Position numbers and translations under genes: made by a program
Notes under the pieces: generated by a model
Database searches by the model: none
Seen by the model: the letters and a program-made list of their open reading frames with translations, nothing else
Told to the model about the DNA's origin: nothing
In this document: one piece after another, positions 58,400-64,000 of the stretch
How the letters are laid out: every line of letters starts with the position of its first letter
Numbering within the stretch: position 1 is the stretch's first letter
NCBI RefSeq assembly: GCF_000002075.1
Contig: NW_004797660.1
Coordinates: 332,655 to 396,654, forward strand
DNA: 64,000 nt
Source: Aplysia californica
Taxonomy: Eukaryota > Mollusca > Gastropoda > Aplysiida > Aplysiidae
Direction: 5' to 3'

Positions 58400-61300
58400 T
58401 CCTTTTTTTTTCTCCTTTGTCAAATTTCCTGACATGGCCTTTCCTGCGTGTTTATTGTTCTGCCACGCAACAACATAGTTTTATAATGAATAGATTTTTT
58501 TTCTCAGCTAGGCCTATGATCCTATTAGAGAAGACAAGCTAGATGCCTACATGGAATTAGAAAGAGACAATTATAGTGAAATGGAGTTTCCGTGATTTTT
58601 TTTTTACAGTGTCATCCCTTGGGTGTGGGTTAGATCTACGCCAGGGCCTAGAAGTCAGTAGGAGTACACAAATTAAACGCGGGCGAGACAGGTCTGGATG
58701 GAAATAGTACATGACTACTATGCTTCCCCCTGTGAACCCGTTCTCCGAAGCCAGCACTCATGTAGCTCGTCATAAACGAGGCTTCAAGCTATTGTGCGTT
58801 GGCCTATGGTGAGGGTAAATTATACATTTTGAAAGAAAAGAAAACACTGCAAACCAAACCTATGATTGGCCCACATAAATAGACAGGGCAAACTGGTGTA
58901 GCCTTGTTGTTTCTCTTGCCTTGTTTAGAAGTTCAGGTGTATACCTTTTTTCTTATTTCAGCCAATTGAAGAGGTGTATACCTTTTTTCTTATTTCAGCC
59001 AATTGAAGAGGTGTATACCTTTTTTCTTATTTCCGCCAATTGAAGAGGGAACCGTATTTTGAAAATTGCCAGGGGAAGAAAAAGAGCAATGTTTTAGTTT
59101 TCAGAGGTCCATTTAGCACAAAATCCTCTATGATCTCGCGACCCCCCAAGAGAGGTCTGGCGACCCCCCGGGGGGTCGCGACCCACAGGTTGACAACCTC
59201 TGTTATAGTCAAAGGAGAGCAGGTTGTTTGAATTTGAGAACAATCTGACACCGCTGTTCGAACTTTTTTATGTTTTTGATGACCTTGACTGTAAGATGTT
59301 TTGCTTTTCATCTTAAATGAAGGTCCCATTCCTGTCCATTGGAGAAGACATTGGACGTCGTTTCCCCGTGGCACGAGGGCGAAGTACGGTGAGCGGGGAG
59401 TATCTGGTAGAGGATGTGGAACTCAATGGGGGACAACTCTACCGCAGACTCATCTTTCTCGATAACAAGAACATAATCCAGTCAGAGGCCCGCCTGAAGC
59501 AACGTAAGACAAATAGTTGTTCATGCGTGTAGCCTCATTCCCCTCATAGAAGCCATACTGTTGAATGACTCTTATAGTGTTCTCCGATATGTTTAATGCC
59601 AGACGGAGTTGAACATAGAGTAAGCCTGTCTGATTTTCTTCAGGTCTCCGAGATTTTTGCATCAATACCATTATAACATTGATCTCTGTCAGTTCCATGC
59701 AGTCTTTATTGTTGTTTTTTAACTAAGCTCTTTTTCTGAAAGGGGGTTTTCATCTCGTCAAGTTGAAAATTAAACGCACTCAGCATTGAAAGTTTTATCC
59801 GAGTATCCACAGAATTGTGAATGAAAGAAAGTGTGTTGCATTTCCTCACAGGTGTTGCCTATATGTTCTCTTTGAAGAACCAGGGAATGAAAAGAGGAAA
59901 AGAAGTCTACTTCTTCCAAGATTCTAAATTACCTGCAAGAGGGAAGAACTTGAGAACAAAGGGTAGAATATTGCAATGAAGAAGTCTTAAAATGGAATTA
60001 TATGCAACTCTTGACAAGACATAAGATGACACAACGGGAATGCTTTCCTCGTGCTGACTGCGATGGGCATTTGCTGGTCTGCATGACCACTGTTAACTAA
60101 ATCGTTATCATCAGAAGACACTGAATGTAGACCAGTACCTGAGTGCACCATTCATCTATCAACTGTCATTATGGAGCGATGCCTTCTGCTTCTACCACAG
60201 GTCTGACAAGTACTGCTAAATCGAAGAACGCTGATGGGATTTGTGTAAAACCGATTTTTTTTCTTGAATTCCATTTCCATTGGTGGTATGCCACCTATCG
60301 TAAATGACAGGAAAATACTGAGGTTTATATTGATTTATTTTACAATGTTGGCATGATGCATCATAAATGGTGTGAAAATACTCGTTTATTGATCTGCAGT
60401 ACACGTGTATTTGTCACAGTGGTATTATAACACAATCTTAATCTACTTTGGGGGCTCTCATGGTCTTGAGGTGAACGGTGTTCCTCTTTCATTCAGTAGG
60501 TACCGGGTTCGAAACCTGACAGCAACGGAAAATGTTCTTCTCTAAAATTCTATTGCTACTCTTTGGCTCCTTCTTACTGCTGTCTTTCAGCCACACCCCT
60601 GATCTTATGGTAAGTAAGATCTACACCTAGCCTTTTCGAATCAGGGTGAAAAATCTCGGAGGTCCCATGTGCAAACTGCGCACATTAACTCATTCGCTAC
60701 GCCGAGGTGTGGGGGGCTGCGCGGCTAAAGTGCCGTCAGTACGCTAAGCCGCCCCCAGTGGCGCGAGAACCGATCTTCAATTTTAGTTTAGATTCTATTC
60801 CAATCCACATATCCATGTTAAAATAAAGGTCATGATATAATGTTGACTTCCGGGTCAAGTATTTCCACTGAAAATCGGAAATTTAGATTCAGTTTTGAAA
60901 CGCGATTTCGTAGTTTATTCAACTTTGTTTTATCGCAATGCCAAAATTGTAGCCCGGACACCAGTCTTAGTAATTTTACACAACAAAACCTATCATTATT
61001 TTGCCCAGTAAAGAATGGTAGGGCTATTTTTTATAATATTGATACGATTGGACTCATATTGCCAATGCACTGTTATTGAGAAATCAGTATTTTTGAGTGC
61101 TAGATCTAGGTCTAGATCTAAATAGTCAAATATTTTTTTCTCCCCAAAATCACTACTTTTTGATGAAATTACACAAAAAGTGCCACTCAAGACATGTATA
61201 GGTTTATTCCAAATGCAATTCTGAATAATTCCATATAAGATACGAGCGGGGTTTTTTCTGTTTGTGATCGTTTTTCAAGATTATAAAAAAATTTTTTTTT

Positions 61301-63066
61301 TCAATATCGGATGTTATGTTCAAAATGTACAAATATTATGGAATGTAGGTAAATAACTGCAAACTTTTCAATATTTTCCAGTTCTATATTCATTTATGGT
61401 TATTTTGATGTATCATTTGACTTGGTGCAAACATATTTTTTGAGTTTCACCAAAGATTATAAATTTTTTATTTTCAAATTTTATCCGCATCCAATCAAAA
61501 CTGTGTTGCATAATCGACTCTTACAGAAACCAAAGTTGAAAAATACATAAATAAACATTACAGATGTATTCTACAAACCATACTGAAAATATTGGTATAT
61601 AATACGTTGATATTTATTTGAATTTGTGGCCCCAAAGACCTTTTAACTGCCCACTAGTCATCATCTCTTTCGCTCTCCCGAAAAAAAATTCTTCCACAAG
61701 CCGAAAATAATACGTAGCGAATGAGTTAAAGATCCCTTGGTGGTCCCTAAAACGATTAAAGTAGGCTTCGGCGGCCACCTGGGCAAAATTCAAAATTCTT
61801 GCCAAACTGAAATGTTTAACCCCTTCACTGCCAGCTATGAGCTACATAGCTGTGCAGGGGAAAACTGCTCCAATTACTACAAGCGTCACATAGAGCCTCT
61901 AACTCAGAAACTCAATTGAAATCATTATCATCACTGTAAGCCATTGCGAAAAGCAAAAAAATACCAAAACGTAAACACAACTCAGAACGTCAACACTTCA
62001 CTTCTTCATAACAATGAAAATGACGCTCAGATTCACGGGAGACTACTGTAATATCAATGAGGATTAGTCGTGACACAGTTTGTCCCTTCAAACAGTGGAA
62101 AATTACACTAAAAATGGCTCAGGGAAGCACTTCTTGGCCCGCTGAATCAGCAGGCTGGGGCAGTGAAGGGGTTAATGTGTCCCACGCACTCATATGACCT
62201 TATGCAGTTGTGAACGCTGTAAATCACTTACCAAAACAAATTATCTACTGGGGGTTTGGAGACTCATCCCCCCCCCCCCCACCCCAAACTCTTATTTTTG
62301 GTCATGGAAAGGTTGGCAAGTCTGCAATTATGTATTTTTCCCCACCTTCCCCAGCTCGCAAGAAAAAGAAGCGCCGCCAGAAGGGCTCCACAGATGTTCC
62401 CAGTGAAGGCCCCCCTGATAAGCTGAGAGTGGATAAAGGTTATCTCCCCAGTGACTATCTCATTGCATTTGTTGGTGGATTGGCATTTTTGCCGAAATTG
62501 GGTAAGAATACTCATTATAACTATGTTTTGACAACTTCAAATTTCTTTTTACAAGGAATGAAACAAAGTATTTCCTTTAGTTTTAATAAGAGTTTTATGG
62601 AATTTGCAACACAGATGTAACTATATAAGTGTTGAAAATTAGAGGTGTAACTAGAAAGTAGCATACAAAGAAAAGGAGGAGCAATAAGACAAGAACAGCA
62701 GATGTGTCATTGGAAAGAAGAAACAAGCCACACCACAGCACTCGCAAACCAAACACAAATACTCCCAGACTCCCTGCAAGATGAATAAAGATTGTCATTG
62801 TCGTTGTCTTTGTCAAAATACACCGTTTACTCAAAGTATATGTTCCTAATTGAAATCTTCAGTTTGTTTAGCTTTTTTTTCTTGAGAAAAGGGGAATGGG
62901 GGGGCTCTATAAAGAGAAGAAAAGCCTTTCCAATGTGCAGGGATCGTTAAGCAGTCATTAAGATTTTTGTCTCTCTTCAATCTTTTCAGATTCTCAGATA
63001 TCATGTTTGTTGGTTGGCCTTGGAGGAGGAGGACTACCGTGTTTCCTGCATGATGCCTGGACTACA
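49101..63066 (+). CDS. METTL13: eEF1A lysine/N-terminal methyltransferase (METTL13-like), 5' ten exons
   Basis: Exons are 49101-49192, 50435-50663, 51321-51529, 51971-52094, 53191-53309, 54551-54685, 55009-55195, 59323-59503, 62355-62501 and 62990-63066. The phases join to 500 residues. The start [20 protein letters not shown] matches human MNLLPKSSREFGSVDYWEKF. N-terminal methyltransferase domain: SAM motif [11 protein letters not shown] (54-64), NIDISDVVI, and DKGTLDALL (120-128). Middle: [34 protein letters not shown] and SEARLKQ, then a lysine-rich linker (RKKKKRR). The C-terminal domain begins with [16 protein letters not shown] (481-496). Known: METTL13 methylates eEF1A at Lys55 (N-terminal domain) and at its N-terminus (C-terminal domain), tuning translation. 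The last ~200 residues, including the V-E-I-D-P motif, must lie beyond the right edge. The frame is intact throughout. Confidence 0.95.
52317..52822 (+). repeat. SINE family A, full-length
   Basis: Starts GGGGCTCTCGTGGTCTAGAGG with a degenerate B box (GAGTTCAAAACC). The complete family body and TTTAATGTGTCCCGCACGC precede the tail CATATGACCTTGTGCAG ... GCGCTGTAAAA. In METTL13 intron 4, sense orientation. Confidence 0.85.
52884..52975 (+). repeat. tRNA-like SINE head fragment
   Basis: GGCTGCTGTGGCTCAGTAGA (A-box-like) and GGGTGTTGAATTCAAG (B-box-like) at tRNA spacing. The body is not similar to family A. Probably a relic of another tRNA-derived SINE rather than a functional tRNA, because acceptor-stem pairing is not evident. 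Confidence 0.45.
54180..54345 (+). repeat. Possible SINE/LINE 3' tail fragment
   Basis: The end GCGCTCATATGACCTTTTGC ... GATCGCCGTAAAACCTC followed by an A run is the shared 3' tail. The ~110 bp before it match neither family A nor family B, so it may be a third SINE type or a tail-only LINE copy. Confidence 0.5.
56049..56171. repeat. (AC)n microsatellite
   Basis: About 120 bp of AC with few interruptions, within the hAT element. Confidence 0.95.
57441..57990 (-). pseudogene. hAT transposase fragments
   Basis: The reverse strand reads [20 protein letters not shown] and [11 protein letters not shown] (57860-57935), then in another frame [37 protein letters not shown] (about 57590-57655) and KFFL. 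This is the conserved core of ZBED/SCAND3-related hAT transposases (CTDGAPAM ... HCxIHR ... TEVRWLSRGKVLxRVFELR). At least one frame change separates the blocks. No intact BED finger or C-terminal dimerisation domain is seen. Confidence 0.85.
58344..58400. repeat. (CT)n microsatellite
   Basis: About 57 bp of CT within the hAT element. A shorter CT run lies at 56270-56293. Confidence 0.95.
58935..59045. repeat. 37-bp tandem repeat, three units
   Basis: Three exact-length units beginning at 58935, 58972 and 59009. Each contains CCTTTTTTCTTATTTCAG (CCG in the third), which looks like a polypyrimidine tract plus 3' splice site on the METTL13 sense strand. Confidence 0.95.
60689..61725. mobile_element. 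TTAA-flanked transposon T1, 1037 bp, non-autonomous
   Basis: Inverted ends CTCATTCGCTACG on each side, flanked by TTAA at 60685-60688 and 61726-61729, within the SINE motif TTAAAGATCCC. A GC-rich, hairpin-like subterminal segment lies at 60704-60770; the remainder is AT-rich with no transposase. The TTAA target fits piggyBac-type mobilisation, though the termini do not begin with the usual CCC. Confidence 0.9.
61820..62171. mobile_element. TTAA-flanked MITE T2, 352 bp
   Basis: Inverted ends CCCCTTCACTGCC on each side, flanked by TTAA at 61816-61819 and 62172-62175. A small perfect hairpin (AGCTATG ... CATAGCT) lies just inside the left end. The CCC start and TTAA target are typical of piggyBac-like MITEs. 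It is a different family from T1. Confidence 0.9.
62600..62800 (-). repeat. SINE-like family B, copy 4, reversed
   Basis: In reverse it reads GTGCTGTGGTGTGGCTTG, TCTTTCCAATGACACATCTG, GCTCCTCCTTTTCTTTGTAT, GTTACACCTCTAATTTTCAA, CACTTATATAG and TGTTGCAAATTCCATAAAAC. This matches copies 1-3 in order. It lies in METTL13 intron 9. Confidence 0.75.
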
Positions 63067-63253
63067 GTAAGCTTGTGTCCCAGCCAATGGCTGCGCTTTG
63101 TCTTCACTTTTTTATCACTCTTTCATTCTTATTCTGTACTTTTGTTTTGGGGGGTTCATCATTCTGACCCAGCTTCGTCACCAGTGATGTTATTGCTACT
63201 GTTTTACTGCCTGTTGTGAAATCCTCAATATTTTGCTTTAACAGATTCAGCCC

Positions 63254-63792
63254 GCAGAGCTGCTCACAGCGGCTGACTGTCTCCTGTGTTTTGACGCAGA
63301 GCTGCTCACAGCGGCTGACTGTGTCCTGTGTTTTGACGCAGAGCTGCTCACAGCAGCTGACTGTCTCCTGTGTTTTGACGCAGAGCTGCTCACAGCGGCT
63401 GACTGTGTCCTGTGTTTTGACGCAGCGCTGCTCACAGCGGCTGACTGTGTCCTGTGTTTTGACGCAGCGCTGCTCACAGCGGCTGACTGTGTCCTGTGTT
63501 TTGACGCAGAGCTGCTCACAGCGGCTGACTGTGTCCTGTGTTTTGACGCAGCGCTGCTCACAGCGGCTGACTGTGTCCTGTGTTTTGACGCAGCGCTGCT
63601 CACAGCGGCTGACTGTGTCCTGTGTTTTGACGCAGCGCTGCTCACAGCGGCTGACTGTGTCCTGTGTTTTGACGCAGAGCTGCTCACAGCGGCTGACTGT
63701 CTCCTGTGTTTTGACGCAGAGCTGCTCACAGCGGCTGACTGTCTCCTGTGTTTTGACGCAGAGCTGCTCACAGCGGCTGACTGTGTCCTGTG
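63254..63792 (+). repeat. 42-bp minisatellite, about 13 units
   Basis: Units of GCAGAGCTGCTCACAGCGGC ... GTGTCCTGTGTTTTGAC, 42 bp each (14 codons). Two main variable positions exist (A/C after GCAG; C/G before TCCTG). Two forward frames and at least one reverse frame stay open throughout because the unit length is a multiple of three. It lies in the intron after METTL13 exon 10, or in an alternative exon (see findings). Confidence 0.95.
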
Positions 63793-64000
63793 CTCAGAGA
63801 AGCTTTGTCTATTGCTCCCTTTCTTTACACCACTTTCCTCTCGTCTTTTTTCCTGACCGCTTACATTTCTACTCTGCTTTCTTGTGTCATTGAATAGTTT
63901 TTTAAATTCTAAACATTTCTATGTGCCACACATGTGGTTTTATCAAATTTTGATATTTCTTATACACTTTTTGTGAGACGACCTGTGAGGTCACAAATTA

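Larger units (their letters stand above)
55789..59202 (-). mobile_element. hAT-type transposon, 3.4 kb, degraded
   Basis: The ends CAGTGGTTCTCAACCTTTTT and the reverse CAGAGGTTGTCAACCTGTGG are classic hAT (Charlie-like) terminal inverted repeats with subterminal CGCGACCCC. A perfect 8-bp duplication TTATAGTC flanks it (55781-55788 and 59203-59210). A transposase relic is on the reverse strand. It contains CA and CT microsatellites and a 37-bp triplicated segment. It forms most of METTL13 intron 7. Confidence 0.95.
60449..62230 (+). repeat. SINE family A interrupted by two TTAA elements
   Basis: SINE segments are 60449-60688 (GGGGGCTCTCATGGTCTTG, B box GGGTTCGAAACC, a shortened C/T body, ACACCCCTGATCTTATGG, GGTCCCATGTGC), 61726-61819 (TTAAAGATCCCTTGGTGG to CCAAACTGAAATGTTTAA) and 62172-62230 (TTAATGTGTCCCACGCAC, then the shared tail ending CGCTGTAAA). 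Removing the two insertions restores the family order exactly. In METTL13 intron 8. Confidence 0.9.

Noticed and set aside
63245-63300. Constitutive METTL13 exon 11
   Set aside because: The splice site and phase fit, but the encoded IQPAELLTAADC does not match the conserved segment expected after HDAWTT, so I keep it only as a possible alternative exon.
63247-63771. Ser/Ala-rich reverse-strand protein over the minisatellite
   Set aside because: It stays open only because the 42-bp unit is a multiple of three; no start context or homology.
63254-63792. CRISPR array
   Set aside because: Units are contiguous 42-bp tandem copies without unique spacers, and the genome is eukaryotic.

Overview
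The window is animal genomic DNA, most likely from a mollusc and probably a gastropod. Three intron-rich, single-copy type genes lie on the + strand, with exon proteins clearly related to, but well diverged from, vertebrate orthologues. The introns are packed with RTE-, CR1/L2- and I/Jockey-like LINE pieces, tRNA-derived SINEs, pogo-, hAT- and TTAA-type DNA transposons, and long CT, CA and GT microsatellites. The gastropod assignment is inference from this repertoire; I see no species-specific marker.

Layout. (1) 1163-10496: a six-exon, 222-residue ARF-family small GTPase with an N-myristoylation-type start but substituted switch residues. (2) 10.5-21.7 kb: intergenic DNA dominated by a ~6 kb element (13395-19404) with long, palindrome-bearing terminal inverted repeats and a nested pogo-like transposon. 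(3) 21740-35949: a complete nine-exon lysosomal palmitoyl-protein thioesterase 2 gene (PPT2-like, 294 residues, catalytic triad visible). Its introns carry two inverted copies of one TA-flanked MITE, a TTAA MITE, two pogo-like elements, a SINE and a 2.3 kb RTE LINE. (4) 36-49 kb: gene-poor DNA holding LINE fragments of three kinds and several MITEs. (5) 49101 to beyond the right end: the first ten coding exons (500 residues) of a METTL13/eEF1AKNMT-like dual eEF1A methyltransferase. Its introns hold a 3.4 kb hAT element with a perfect 8-bp target duplication, a SINE interrupted by two different TTAA transposons, and a 13-copy 42-bp minisatellite.

The three genes have unrelated jobs (membrane-traffic type GTPase, lysosomal lipid and protein deacylation, translation-factor methylation), and nothing suggests they act together. 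The most informative structure is in the repeats. A ~40-bp 3' tail is shared by two different SINE families and by the 3' end of the I-like LINE, which points to a SINE/LINE mobilisation partnership. The nested insertions also give a relative order of transposon activity. I found no LTR retrotransposon, retrovirus-like or other virus-like element, no CRISPR array, no rRNA gene and no convincing free-standing tRNA gene.
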